NCBI RefSeq assembly: GCF_007197775.1
Contig: NZ_CP041638.1
Coordinates: 806,001-870,000 of the forward strand
From: Thalassotalea sp. PS06
GTDB lineage: Bacteria > Pseudomonadota > Gammaproteobacteria > Enterobacterales > Alteromonadaceae
Direction: 5' to 3'
Length of the DNA stretch: 64,000 nt
Shown: piece by piece, positions 35,616 through 44,173 of the stretch
Numbering within the stretch: the stretch's first letter is position 1
Layout of the letters: each line of letters begins with the position of its first letter
Made by a program: the position numbers and the translations under genes
Notes under the pieces: generated by a model
The model's database searches: none
Seen by the model: only the letters and a program-made list of their open reading frames with translations
What the model was told of the DNA's origin: nothing

Positions 35616-37553
35616 ATGGAATTAAAACCTTTCTATCCGGTAAGTGATGCCGCCAAAGCCCATTCGCATTTAAGTGAACAAGAATACAAACAGATGTATC
35701 AGCAGTCGATTGAACAGCCTGATGCATTCTGGTCTGAGCAAGCCAATACGTTTATCGATTGGTACAAGCCTTGGGACGAGGTTTCCAAAGTCGATTATCA
35801 TCAGGCGCAAATTCAATGGTTTGCCGGGGCGAAACTGAACGTTAGCTACAACTGTATCGATCGTCACTTGCCAGAACGTGCTGAGCAAACGGCATTAATT
35901 TTTGAAGGTGATGAGCCAGGCAATAGCCGCCATGTTAGTTATCAGGAATTATCCGATCAGGTAAACAAGTTTGCCAATGTCCTGAAAAGCCGCGGCGTGC
36001 AAAAAGGCGATCGGGTTTGTATTTACATGCCAATGATTGTCGAAGTTGGTTATGCCATGTTGGCCTGTGCTCGTATCGGTGCGGTGCATTCGGTGGTCTT
36101 TGGAGGTTTCTCTACAGAATCGATCAAAACCCGTATTTTAGACGCCGACTGTAAAGTGGTTATCACTGCCGACCAGGGTGTTCGTGGCGGTAAAATTATT
36201 CCATTGAAGAACAATGTCGATGCTGCGGTTGCCGATTGTCCTAACGTTCACTCGGTTATTGTTGTGGAACGTACCGGTGGTGACGTTAACTGGAACGATG
36301 CCATTGATGTTAACTATGAAAAGGCAATGGCGGCAGCGGATGACTATTGCGAGCCGGAAGTGATGGACGCTGAAGACCCGTTATTTATCCTTTATACCTC
36401 AGGTTCTACCGGCAAACCGAAAGGCGTATTGCACACCTGTGGTGGTTATATTCTCTATGCGGCAATGACTCACAAGTATGTTTTCGATTACCGTGACGGC
36501 GAAATTTACTGGTGTACCGCAGATGCAGGGTGGATCACCGGTCACAGCTATATCTTCTATGGTCCGTTAGCAAATGGTGCGACGACTTTAGTCTTTGAAG
36601 GGGTACCAACATATCCTGATGCATCGCGTTTCTGGCAGGTGATTGAAGAGCACAAAGTAAATGTGTTTTATACCGCGCCAACCGCAATTCGCGCACTTAT
36701 GGGCTTAGGGGATGAACTGGTCAATAAACAGGACTTATCATCGCTACGTCTTCTTGGTACCGTTGGTGAGCCAATTAACCCAGAAGCCTGGCATTGGTAT
36801 TACGAGGTAGTTGGTAAGAACAATTGTCCTATCGTTGATACCTGGTGGCAAACCGAAACCGGTGGTGTGTTAATTACCTCCCTTCCGGGTTCTGCCGGGT
36901 CAAAACCTGGCGCTGCTGGTCTGCCTTTCTTTGGTATTAAACCGGCTATTTTAGATGCCGATGGTAACGAGCTTGAAGGCGAGTGTCGCGGTCGTTTAGT
37001 GCTAACCGGAAGCTGGCCGGGGCAAATGCGCACTGTCTATGGCGATCAGCAACGCTTTTATGATACCTATTTCTCGCAATATCCTGGTTATTACTTTGCC
37101 GGCGACGGCGCCAAGCGTGATAAAGATGGCTACTATTGGATCATCGGTCGTATTGATGATGTGTTAAATGTTTCAGGGCACCGCTTAGGCACCGCTGAAA
37201 TTGAAAGCGCATTGGTACTGCATCCTAAAGTCTCAGAAGCTGCCGTTGTTGGTTATCCGCACGATATCAAAGGACAAGGGGTTTATGCCTACGTTACCTT
37301 GATGAAGGGCGAAGAGGGCGGTGACGCCTTAGATACCGAGTTAAAAGCACTGGTCGCAAAAGAGCTGGGAAGCTTTTCAAAGCCGGATTTACTGCAATGG
37401 TCGCCAAGCCTGCCAAAAACCCGCTCCGGTAAAATCATGCGCCGTATTTTGCGTAAGATTGCTGAGAACGAGTTGGATAACCTTGGTGATACCTCAACCC
37501 TCGCCGATCCGAGTGCGGTGGATGAGTTGATTGAAAATCGGTTAATTCGATAG
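35616..37553 (+). CDS. acs: Acetyl-CoA synthetase
   Basis: AMP-forming acetate activation to acetyl-CoA. It is 645 residues with an acyl-CoA synthetase N-terminal domain and ANL core: the phosphate-binding loop is [14 protein letters not shown] near residue 255, and the C-terminal regulatory lysine that is acetylated in this family is Lys 606 in [11 protein letters not shown]. The ATG at 35616 follows AGGA by five bases; an ATG at 35595 would add seven residues. It is a single-gene unit with its own candidate promoter-operator and a strong terminator. Confidence 0.96.
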   Translation: MELKPFYPVSDAAKAHSHLSEQEYKQMYQQSIEQPDAFWSEQANTFIDWYKPWDEVSKVDYHQAQIQWFAGAKLNVSYNCIDRHLPERAEQTALIFEGDEPGNSRHVSYQELSDQVNKFANVLKSRGVQKGDRVCIYMPMIVEVGYAMLACARIGAVHSVVFGGFSTESIKTRILDADCKVVITADQGVRGGKIIPLKNNVDAAVADCPNVHSVIVVERTGGDVNWNDAIDVNYEKAMAAADDYCEPEVMDAEDPLFILYTSGSTGKPKGVLHTCGGYILYAAMTHKYVFDYRDGEIYWCTADAGWITGHSYIFYGPLANGATTLVFEGVPTYPDASRFWQVIEEHKVNVFYTAPTAIRALMGLGDELVNKQDLSSLRLLGTVGEPINPEAWHWYYEVVGKNNCPIVDTWWQTETGGVLITSLPGSAGSKPGAAGLPFFGIKPAILDADGNELEGECRGRLVLTGSWPGQMRTVYGDQQRFYDTYFSQYPGYYFAGDGAKRDKDGYYWIIGRIDDVLNVSGHRLGTAEIESALVLHPKVSEAAVVGYPHDIKGQGVYAYVTLMKGEEGGDALDTELKALVAKELGSFSKPDLLQWSPSLPKTRSGKIMRRILRKIAENELDNLGDTSTLADPSAVDELIENRLIR

Positions 37554-37555
37554 CT

Positions 37556-37586
37556 TAAAAGGCAGAGCATACGCTCTGCCTTTTTG
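37556..37586 (+). terminator. Intrinsic terminator of acs
   Basis: AAAAGGCAGAGC, loop ATAC, GCTCTGCCTTTTT. A perfect stem of eleven pairs or more just after the stop codon. Confidence 0.95.
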
Positions 37587-37660
37587 CTTTAGAGGGAGAC
37601 TACGTCGGTGAGAAAACCTTTACTTGGGCAGGTTTCCGGGTGACAGACTGACGTCGTTGG

Positions 37661-38018
37661 GGACGCTGTCGTAACTTTACTGATTTTCAATCAGGCGGCT
37701 TTGAGCGATTTAGAGTCAGTGAACCTCTCACTTTCTTTTTATTATGCGCCGTCATCCCACTATGTCTTTGAGTGGGATCTCGTGTCGCGTGCTGTGGTTT
37801 CATTTATTTTTACTTTTCAAAAAGATAAGTAAACAAATCTCTGGAAGTCGAAGGGAGATCCCAGCCAACAACATGCTGGGAAGACGGAGTAAATAAACGG
37901 GATAGCGTATGACTCTGGCTGGCACTTTAGAGTTATTCAGCCAAATTCAGGTTTTAGCTCGAAAAGCGAGATCCCGGCATACGCCGGGATGACTAATTTC
38001 AAACTTTCGACAGCGTCC
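37661..38018. repeat. 358-bp intergenic element bounded by an 11-bp inverted repeat, with three REP-like hairpins
   Basis: GGACGCTGTCG (37661-37671) and its exact complement CGACAGCGTCC (38008-38018) bound the element. Inside are three hairpins that share an ATCCC start or GGGAT end: ATCCCACT/AGTGGGAT (37754-37778), TCCCAGC/GCTGGGA (37859-37881) and ATCCCGGC/GCCGGGAT (37971-37990). They alternate in flanking text (GTCATCCC versus GAGATCCC), as in bacterial interspersed mosaic elements. There is no gene in 37587-38243. Confidence 0.65.
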
Positions 38019-38243
38019 TCACAGAAAATTGCTCCTCGATAACTGCTCCTGCGTTATTCTAACTACATACTTCCATGTATTAGTGCATTTTCGGCATAAA
38101 GGCCAATCCATGGCCAAAACCGACGAAGTCCTCTTCCCAAAAATCATTAGATTTTTGCCTTTGTACAATTTAATTGCCAAAAAGTGCAAAAAATACTTGC
38201 CACTTGAAACAATGCTTGTTAAAAAGGTTTCACTCAGGCGAGT

Positions 38244-38342
38244 ATGTTTCTCATAAAACAACGAAAACACAAACAATACATAGCAATGCAAAACTTTTAT
38301 CTACATTTCCGATATTACCGCCATACCTATCTTTATTGGTAA
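38244..38342 (+). CDS. Tyrosine-rich leader peptide of aroF-tyrA
   Basis: An ORF of 32 codons beginning ATG at 38244, with AGG five bases upstream, and ending TAA at 38340-38342, 79 bases before aroF. Its second half reads QNFYLHFRYYRHTYLYW: five Tyr in the last fourteen residues, six in all, plus three Phe and one Trp. Leader peptides of amino-acid operons are rich in the product amino acid, and aroF-tyrA makes tyrosine, so this is very likely a translated attenuation leader. I know of no such leader in E. coli, where TyrR does the job. Confidence 0.7.
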   Translation: MFLIKQRKHKQYIAMQNFYLHFRYYRHTYLYW

Positions 38343-38395
38343 TCCTTTACCAAGCCCTCGTTTTTCGTTTTTTTAATTTATTTTTTGTTTTACTC
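38314..38395 (+). promoter_or_regulatory. Candidate attenuator structures between the Tyr leader and aroF
   Basis: ATTACC (38314-38319, within the Tyr24-Tyr25 codons) can pair with GGTAAT (38338-38343). The competing hairpin TTGGTAA, loop TCCT, TTACCAA (38336-38353) overlaps the leader's last Tyr codon, Trp codon and stop. A U-rich stretch (38361-38395) follows after seven bases. The two pairings exclude each other, as in attenuators, but the stem is short and the U-tract is offset. The mechanism is therefore inferred, not shown. Confidence 0.45.
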
Positions 38396-38421
38396 ATATT
38401 TTTTGATCGGAAGTAGTTAAC

Positions 38422-39492
38422 ATGCACAGCACTAAACTCAATGACGTTCACGTCAATTCAGAAGAAGTCCTTATTACCCCACAAGAATTGCGCAAGCAAT
38501 TCCCATTGGCTGAGCATCATCGCCAGTCAATTATGCAATCCCGGGATATCATTGCGGACATTATTCACAAACGCGATCCAAGACTTTTGGTGATTTCCGG
38601 ACCATGCTCGGTGCATGATGTGGAAGCTGCCAAAGAATACGGTCGACGTTTAAAAGCACTACATGATCAGTACAAGGATACTTTGTATATCGTCATGCGC
38701 GTTTACTTTGAAAAGCCTCGTACTACAGTGGGCTGGAAAGGTCTGATAAACGATCCGCATATGGATAATACCTTTGATGTCACCACCGGCTTGAAAACCG
38801 CTCGCGAGTTATTGTTGTATCTCACCGAGCTTGGTTTGCCATTAGCAACCGAGGCACTTGATCCAATATCTCCGCAGTATTTGGCTGAGCTATTTAGCTG
38901 GTCAGCGATCGGGGCGCGGACAACAGAATCGCAAACGCACCGGGAAATGGCGAGTGGTTTATCGATGCCGATTGGTTTTAAAAATGGTACCAATGGCAGC
39001 CTAGATGTCGCTATCAATGCGCTACAATCTGCAGCCTCCTCGCACCGCTTTATGGGGATAAACCGTCAAGGCCAGGTGGCATTGATTAAAACCTCTGGAA
39101 ACCCAGATGGTCATGTTATTTTACGTGGCGGTAAACAGCCTAACTATGATTCAGTAAATGTTGCCCTGTGTGAAGAACAGTTGGAAGTTAAAGGCTTAAG
39201 CCCGGCGTTGGTTATTGATTGCTCCCATGCAAATTCAAGTAAAGATCACAATCGTCAACCGCTGGTTGCCGACAATGTCGTTAATCAAATTTGCGAAGGC
39301 AACAAATCGATCATTGGTGTGATGCTGGAAAGTCATTTGCATGAAGGCAATCAAAGTGCCGATACGCCAAAAGACGAATTGACCTATGGTGTCTCCGTGA
39401 CCGATGCCTGTATTGATTGGCAAACCACAGAAACTCTATTATCCTCGATGAATGATAAACTCGGTGTCGTGTTGAGCGAGCGGATTCGTTAA
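38422..39492 (+). CDS. aroF: 3-deoxy-7-phosphoheptulonate (DAHP) synthase, Tyr/Phe type
   Basis: Class I DAHP synthase of 356 residues, condensing phosphoenolpyruvate and erythrose 4-phosphate at the entry to the shikimate pathway. Conserved blocks are LLVISGPCSVHDVEAAKEYG, MRVYFEKPRTTVGWKGLIND, GARTTESQTHREMASGLSMP, GFKNGTNGSL and VIDCSHANSSKDH. It is followed three bases later by tyrA, the E. coli aroF-tyrA arrangement, which favours the tyrosine-sensitive isoenzyme. A Tyr-rich leader precedes it. Confidence 0.94.
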   Translation: MHSTKLNDVHVNSEEVLITPQELRKQFPLAEHHRQSIMQSRDIIADIIHKRDPRLLVISGPCSVHDVEAAKEYGRRLKALHDQYKDTLYIVMRVYFEKPRTTVGWKGLINDPHMDNTFDVTTGLKTARELLLYLTELGLPLATEALDPISPQYLAELFSWSAIGARTTESQTHREMASGLSMPIGFKNGTNGSLDVAINALQSAASSHRFMGINRQGQVALIKTSGNPDGHVILRGGKQPNYDSVNVALCEEQLEVKGLSPALVIDCSHANSSKDHNRQPLVADNVVNQICEGNKSIIGVMLESHLHEGNQSADTPKDELTYGVSVTDACIDWQTTETLLSSMNDKLGVVLSERIR

Positions 39493-39495
39493 TTG

Positions 39496-40632
39496 ATGGC
39501 AACCACAGATGGAAAATTTAGCGCCGACCTTTCGGCGCTTCGGGAGCAAATTGATGAAATCGATCATCAGTTACTCTCTTTACTGGCAAAAAGACGCAAG
39601 GTCACCAGTCAGGTTGGCGCATTAAAAAGTAAAGCGGGCGTGGCGATATTTGATCCCGTGCGGGAAAAAGCGCTGCTTGCTAGCTTGCGGGATAAATGCA
39701 AAAGCTACGAAGTATCGACAGAGTTAATCCAGGATTTATTCAAGCGCATTATGCGCGACTCATACTCATCGCAAGATGAAAAGGGTTATCAGAAAGTGAA
39801 CCCTGATATAAATAAAGTCGTTGTAATCGGTGGTGCAGGGCAGTTGGGTGCGATTTTTGTCGATTTGTTTCAGCGTTCTGGTTATCAAGTCGAAACATTA
39901 GAAGAAGATGACTGGCAACAGGCAGAAGACATTTTAAGCGGCGCCAATCTGGTTATCGTCGCGGTACCAATTAACGTTACTGAACAGGTTATCAGTAAAC
40001 TTACCTTCCTTGATGCTAAGTCCATTCTTGCCGATATCACCTCGATTAAATCTGAGCCGATGACGGCGATGTTAAATGCCCATAAAGGTCCTGTGGTGGG
40101 GTTACACCCGATGTTTGGTCCAGGTGTCACCGGCATGATTAAGCAAACCGTCATTGTTTGTGAAGGCCGGGATTTGCTTGCTTGTGAATGGTTCATGCAA
40201 CAGCTTCAGGTTTGGGGCGCAGAGTTAAAATACTATTCTGCCGCTGAGCATGATGAAACGATGGCGATGGTGCAGGTGATGCGTCATTTTTCAACCATCA
40301 GCTATGGTTATCACCTGATGCAGGAAGGTTCTGATTTACAGAGACTTTTAGATATGAGCTCACCCATATATCGGTTAGAGCTGGCCATGGTCGGACGATT
40401 ATTCGCTCAGGATAAACAACTTTACGCCGATATTATATTTTCTAATAGCAATAATGTGGCGGTTATGAAACGATATGCGCAAAGATTCCTGACCTTGCTT
40501 AGCGCTGTTGAGTGTCAGGATAAGGCCCTGTTTTTGCAAACCTTTACGGAAGTATCTGAGTGGTTCGGTGATTACGCCCAAAGCTTTTTGCAAGAGAGCC
40601 AGCAATTACTTAACAAAACCAAGGAGAGCTAA
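39496..40632 (+). CDS. tyrA: Chorismate mutase / prephenate dehydrogenase
   Basis: Bifunctional enzyme of 378 residues. The N-terminal chorismate mutase domain (1-90) has [20 protein letters not shown]. The dehydrogenase part starts near residue 110 with [17 protein letters not shown] (NAD site), and [11 protein letters not shown] lies near the prephenate pocket. The ATG at 39496 is used; the preceding TTG at 39493 directly follows the aroF stop. It ends by overlapping the next gene by one base (TAATG), so aroF-tyrA and the lipoprotein gene form one unit. Confidence 0.95.
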   Translation: MATTDGKFSADLSALREQIDEIDHQLLSLLAKRRKVTSQVGALKSKAGVAIFDPVREKALLASLRDKCKSYEVSTELIQDLFKRIMRDSYSSQDEKGYQKVNPDINKVVVIGGAGQLGAIFVDLFQRSGYQVETLEEDDWQQAEDILSGANLVIVAVPINVTEQVISKLTFLDAKSILADITSIKSEPMTAMLNAHKGPVVGLHPMFGPGVTGMIKQTVIVCEGRDLLACEWFMQQLQVWGAELKYYSAAEHDETMAMVQVMRHFSTISYGYHLMQEGSDLQRLLDMSSPIYRLELAMVGRLFAQDKQLYADIIFSNSNNVAVMKRYAQRFLTLLSAVECQDKALFLQTFTEVSEWFGDYAQSFLQESQQLLNKTKES

Positions 40633-41132
40633 TGGTGCTGTCTAACCTTATTGCCATCGTTAAAAAATCGATTCTATTAGTTTCGATGTTTACCCTGTTC
40701 GCCTGTGAAGCGACATCGCCAGGCAGCGTGCAATCGTCCTACGGGCCGATGCAGGCGGATGAATTATTGGCGGGCAATCCAAAATTTACCTTGTCGTATG
40801 AAAACTACAATCTGTCAGAAAAAGAGGTTGATGCCCTTAAGCCTTATGCAAACCAGATTAAGGTTAAAGTGCTATTTGGTACCTGGTGTCATGACTCGCA
40901 GCGAGAAGTACCGCGTTTTCTAAAACTGGCTGAGCAGCTACCTGATTTGGAATTTCAACTTATCTCTTTGGATTATCAAAAATCAGATCCCGATGGTAAA
41001 GCAGAGAAATACCAGGTGAAGTATACGCCGACGTTTATTGTGTTTAAGAATGGCCAGGAAATTGGCCGTATCATCGAACGTCCACAAATCTCCATTGGCG
41101 AGGATATCGCCAAGTTTGCTGCAGAGCGTTAG
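40632..41132 (+). CDS. Thioredoxin-like lipoprotein
   Basis: A 166-residue lipoprotein. The signal peptide ends at the lipobox LFAC near residue 25. The thioredoxin-fold part has VKVLFGTWCHDSQREVPRF near residue 77, with the pattern WCHDS: the first active-site Cys is present, the second is replaced, so ordinary dithiol exchange is unlikely. The cis-Pro loop is in KYTPTFIVFKNGQEIGRI. AAGGAG precedes the start, which overlaps the tyrA stop by one base. The reason for its coupling to aromatic synthesis is unknown. Confidence 0.78.
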   Translation: MVLSNLIAIVKKSILLVSMFTLFACEATSPGSVQSSYGPMQADELLAGNPKFTLSYENYNLSEKEVDALKPYANQIKVKVLFGTWCHDSQREVPRFLKLAEQLPDLEFQLISLDYQKSDPDGKAEKYQVKYTPTFIVFKNGQEIGRIIERPQISIGEDIAKFAAER

Positions 41133-41162
41133 TTTGCAAATATTACTTAACGCATAAATCAA

Positions 41163-41200
41163 GGGGCAGAATCGGTTGAAATTTCAATGGTTCTGACCTC
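41163..41200. repeat. Decayed hairpin of the GGGTCAGA palindrome type
   Basis: GGGGCAGAA (41163-41171) pairs imperfectly with TTCTGACCTC (41191-41200), and the inner GTTGAAATTTCAAT is itself palindromic. It resembles the hairpin at 31466-31498. There is no T-tract beyond GATATTTTC. Confidence 0.35.
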
Positions 41201-41214
41201 GTGATATTTTCACT

Positions 41215-41643
41215 TTATTTTAATTCCCGCAATTCTAACAATACCTGCTCGCGACAATCTGTTATCGCTACGGTAATCGCTTCGATACTTTGCTTTTCGG
41301 TTTCCACATTCGAGAAATGTCGTTGCCATACTGCAAATAACTGCTGTGCGGATTCCTGACTTGGCTCAGACATGGCGGTGGTCAAATCTCGGATATAGAG
41401 TACATGTGACCAGCCCTTTATCGAATCATGGTCGGTTGCATCGTAATGGGCATAATCAACCAGCAATTGCAGCTGTGCGAGAGATTTAATGATTTCAAAG
41501 GAAGAAGTGCGGATATTGCGATTATATTCCGTCTGCTCGTTGCGCCAGGTGTTATAAGCCAGCGACGATATTGCGATAAATATCGAAATAAGGGCGATTA
41601 GATTGTTCTTTATTTGTCGCTTGAAGCTAACGGTTTTCGCCAT
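41215..41643 (-). CDS. Hypothetical membrane-anchored protein
   Basis: A 142-residue protein. An N-terminal basic stretch and one membrane segment (NLIALISIFIAISSLAYNTW, about residues 14-33) are followed by a helical, mostly polar domain that probably faces the periplasm. I recognise no motif. The Met at 41643 (MAKTVSFKRQ) is a better start than the in-frame codon at 41655. It ends close to the IS110-family element's left side, and its promoter region may be affected by that element. Confidence 0.6.
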   Translation of the reverse strand: MAKTVSFKRQIKNNLIALISIFIAISSLAYNTWRNEQTEYNRNIRTSSFEIIKSLAQLQLLVDYAHYDATDHDSIKGWSHVLYIRDLTTAMSEPSQESAQQLFAVWQRHFSNVETEKQSIEAITVAITDCREQVLLELRELK

Positions 41644-41679
41644 ACAGGGTTCCAATTCAAGATCTGATAATCATATAGA

Positions 41680-41742
41680 AAGCTCCTCTTGTAATCGATA
41701 CAGTTGTGTTGACCAAAACATAAACAGTATCGAGAGGAGCTT
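41680..41742 (+). promoter_or_regulatory. Hairpin that hides the Shine-Dalgarno sequence of the IS110 transposase
   Basis: AAGCTCCTCT (41680-41689) is exactly complementary to AGAGGAGCTT (41733-41742), and CGATAC (41696-41701) to GTATCG (41727-41732). In a transcript entering from upstream, GAGGAG (41734-41739), the ribosome-binding site of the transposase, would be paired. A transcript beginning inside the loop would leave it free. This is the arrangement known to block translation from read-through transcripts in other insertion sequences. Confidence 0.7.
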
Positions 41743-41745
41743 ATG

Positions 41746-42783
41746 ATGAAACTATATGGTGGAATTGATTTGCATTCAAACAATTGTGTTATTGCTATTG
41801 TAAATGGTAACGGTGAAAAGTTGTTGACCAAAAGGCTAGATAACGATTTAACGGTTATTCAATCATTCTTAAAACCCTACAAAAATGATTTGACCGGACT
41901 CGTTGTGGAGTCGACCTTTAACTGGTACTGGCTTGTCGATGCTTTGATGGAAGATGGTTTCCAAATGCACTTAGCTAATCCCAGTGCGATTCAACAATAT
42001 TCAGGACTCAAGCACGCTGACGATAAAACGGATGCCCGATGGCTTGCTGAAATGCTACGGCTTGATGTGTTGCCTGAAGGCTATATATACCCAAAAGAAA
42101 TGCGAAGCGTGCGAGACCTGATGCGCAAGCGAATGGATATCGTACAGCAATCGACAAAGAATTTGTTATCCATCCAAAGTTGCTATATGCGCCACCTGGG
42201 TTATAAACCAAGCAGCAATAAAATTAAGCAAATGGCCCAGTGCTTTGAAGAGACGAATATCGATGATATCAACCAAACATTCTCTTCGGCACATACCAGT
42301 ACTGCCGTCTATTCAAACCTAGCGTTATTGCGCTGTGCACAGCAACAGATTAAGCACATAGAATCACAGGTTTTAAAGCAAGTATCGCTGTCTCCTGAAT
42401 TTCGTTTACTGACCAGCATTGATGGTATCGGCAAGGTGCTTGCGCTGACCATCATGTTAGAAACAGGAACGATAGAACGGTTTGCAAGTGCGGGTAACTT
42501 CGCCTCGTATTGTCGCTGCGTAAATGGCAGCAGGACAAGTAACGGTAAGAAAAAAGGCTCCACGAATATAAAAAATGGTAACCGTTATCTAGCGTGGGCG
42601 TTTATAGAAGCGGCCAATTTTGCTATGCGATACAACCCGGCAATAAAAAAGTACTATCAGCGAAAACTGGCTAGAACGAATCGCAACATCGCCCTTAAAA
42701 CGGTTGCTCATAAGCTCGCGAGAGCTTGTTACCACGTACTTAAAAGTAACGTAGCATTCGAGGATAACAAAGCATTCAGTTAA
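41746..42783 (+). CDS. IS110-family transposase
   Basis: DEDD-type transposase (345 residues) acting as an RNA-guided recombinase in this family. The N-terminal RuvC-like domain has acidic residues in LYGGIDLHSNNCVIAIV, LVVESTFNWYWLV and HADDKTDARWLAEM. The C-terminal Tnp2 domain contains LTSIDGIGKVLALTIMLETG and the YCRCVNGSRTSNGKKKG block, with a candidate serine nucleophile among these residues. The start at 41746 is six bases after GAGGAG; the ATG at 41743 is in frame. The ORF is intact, so the element may be active. The ends of the element were not defined. Confidence 0.92.
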   Translation: MKLYGGIDLHSNNCVIAIVNGNGEKLLTKRLDNDLTVIQSFLKPYKNDLTGLVVESTFNWYWLVDALMEDGFQMHLANPSAIQQYSGLKHADDKTDARWLAEMLRLDVLPEGYIYPKEMRSVRDLMRKRMDIVQQSTKNLLSIQSCYMRHLGYKPSSNKIKQMAQCFEETNIDDINQTFSSAHTSTAVYSNLALLRCAQQQIKHIESQVLKQVSLSPEFRLLTSIDGIGKVLALTIMLETGTIERFASAGNFASYCRCVNGSRTSNGKKKGSTNIKNGNRYLAWAFIEAANFAMRYNPAIKKYYQRKLARTNRNIALKTVAHKLARACYHVLKSNVAFEDNKAFS

Positions 42784-42801
42784 TGACATTATGATGATTT
42801 A

Positions 42802-42869
42802 GGTTGATGCGTTGAGTTAATACTGGGGTTGGAAAAACCATAAGATCTGATTAGGCCTTCGCATCAACC
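42802..42869 (+). ncRNA. Candidate IS110-associated structured RNA downstream of the transposase
   Basis: GGTTGATGCG (42802-42811) pairs perfectly with CGCATCAACC (42860-42869), enclosing 48 bases that include a small GGTT/AACC hairpin. IS110-family elements carry a bridge RNA in a non-coding end, downstream of the gene in the IS1111 group. Because less than 90 bases are free upstream of this gene, the downstream 42784-43246 interval is the likely place. Target- and donor-binding loops were not assigned. Confidence 0.4.
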
Positions 42870-43029
42870 GCTCAATATTGATTTGTTAAATATGCCCAAC
42901 GCCGGGAGCCATTTAGGGTTGGATGCCATTACATAACCAAAGATTTGTTATTGAGCAGAGCTTAAGGCTTTGCCAGGAACTGGACCAGGGGTTGGTACTA
43001 AACGATGACTGAAACGCAAGTTAAGGGCC

Positions 43030-43058
43030 TTAGGCAAACATCATTGATGCTTGCCTAA
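43030..43058. repeat. 29-base near-perfect palindrome
   Basis: TTAGGCAAACATCA (43030-43043), one base, TGATGCTTGCCTAA (43045-43058): fourteen-base arms with a single mismatch. It is followed by a direct echo, CGCCTAAATTC. It could mark the end or the target of the IS110 element. No gene is seen in 42870-43246. Confidence 0.6.
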
Positions 43059-43246
43059 ATCGCCTAAATTCAGATGGGTGACTGGTGCATATTTACACCA
43101 AATAATTGTCATAAATTAGGTGCATATTCACTAATATCAATGAGTTGAAGCTTTAACCCTGTACTTGCCATTAAAAAGAGTAAGAAAACACGGCTGCGTT
43201 CTTGACCGGAGCTTTCTAATGGGTGACCCCAAATTCTAGCATCCAT

Positions 43247-43273
43247 AAAAAAGGCGAGCTTGACGCTCGCCTC
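43247..43273 (-). terminator. Intrinsic terminator of the AsmA-like gene
   Basis: On the minus strand GGCGAGC, loop GTCAA, GCTCGCC is followed by six T (43247-43252 on the plus strand are A). Confidence 0.9.
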
Positions 43274-43291
43274 TTCAATAACGCTATTCAA

Positions 43292-44023
43292 TTAGTCTTT
43301 CTTAAACAACTTATCGAGTAGCTTCTTACCTTCTTTTTCAGCTTTATCTTTTATGGTTTGTTTGGTCAAATCTTCAGCCTGATCCTGAACCACTTTCAGC
43401 ACGCGATTCGCGAGCTCAGCGCCAATTTGATCCGCTGGCAGGCCTTTCTCGCCACCAATGCCACCTAACTCCACAGTCGGTACGTTCAGATCATAAACTT
43501 TGGAATTGAGTTTACGAACATCGGCCTGAACCGCCATACCCGTCAGGGTAATTTTTTTAATGGAAATCAGAGTTTCTTTTGTGTCTCCCTGTTTTGGTTC
43601 TGGTTGCGCCTGCCCCTTTGGCAGATGCTTTTTAACGTTACTGATCAGCTCCTGAATATTGGAGCCGCCAGTACCGGTAAATTCGATAAAGGCTTTTGGA
43701 TCTTTGATGGTTACCTCTTCAATCACCAACGGCTCGCCACGTAAACTGTTGATATCAATTTTTAGCGCCATTTCACCAAAATCGATGGCATGCTTGGCTT
43801 CGTAACCATTGGGGCTGGCAACTTTAAAGCCTTTTATAGCGCCGTAACCTTCAAATAACTTAAGGTCGACTTCCTGCACCGTCACCGGTTCTCCCATTAA
43901 CGCGGTACCACGAATTTCCATTTGTGACTTGATAAATCCGTTCCAATCCTGGGAAGCCAGATACCAAAGTGCGCCACCACAAATCAGTAAAATAATAAGG
44001 GCTACAATGCCTAATTTTTTCAT
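43292..44023 (-). CDS. AsmA-like membrane-anchored protein
   Basis: A 243-residue protein with one N-terminal membrane anchor (LGIVALIILLICGGALWYLA). The following domain has the repeating beta-rich pattern of AsmA/DUF748-type proteins: VTVQEVDLKLFEGYGAIKGF, LRGEPLVIEEVTIKDPKAFI, ISIKKITLTGMAVQADVRKL. The last 40 residues are a charged helix rich in Lys and Glu. AsmA relatives are linked to outer-membrane lipid transport, but this short form has no assigned role. Confidence 0.7.
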   Translation of the reverse strand: MKKLGIVALIILLICGGALWYLASQDWNGFIKSQMEIRGTALMGEPVTVQEVDLKLFEGYGAIKGFKVASPNGYEAKHAIDFGEMALKIDINSLRGEPLVIEEVTIKDPKAFIEFTGTGGSNIQELISNVKKHLPKGQAQPEPKQGDTKETLISIKKITLTGMAVQADVRKLNSKVYDLNVPTVELGGIGGEKGLPADQIGAELANRVLKVVQDQAEDLTKQTIKDKAEKEGKKLLDKLFKKD

Positions 44024-44173
44024 AAGTTTTCCTTTTGAACCTTATCTTCAACGCTTACGTATGCAGTTAATCGTAAAAATACTGTAAATCATAGATTTTA
44101 GCTTACTCGATTATCGTGTTAATTCACAATCTAAGCTATATTAACGCCAATTTTTATATCAAGAATTTCTGCT

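Noticed and set aside
37661..38018. IS element with a lost transposase
   Set aside because: No transposase remnant was found in any frame between the inverted repeats; I keep it as a repeat element only.
38029..38256. 75-residue ORF before aroF
   Set aside because: No ribosome-binding site or family resemblance; it is interrupted in function by the leader ORF in another frame.
43109..43291. 60-residue minus-strand ORF with HPLESSG-RSR text resembling a Fic motif
   Set aside because: The motif does not align with HPFxxGNGRxxR without a gap, the frame starts with TTG inside the terminator of the next gene, and no Fic N-terminus is present.
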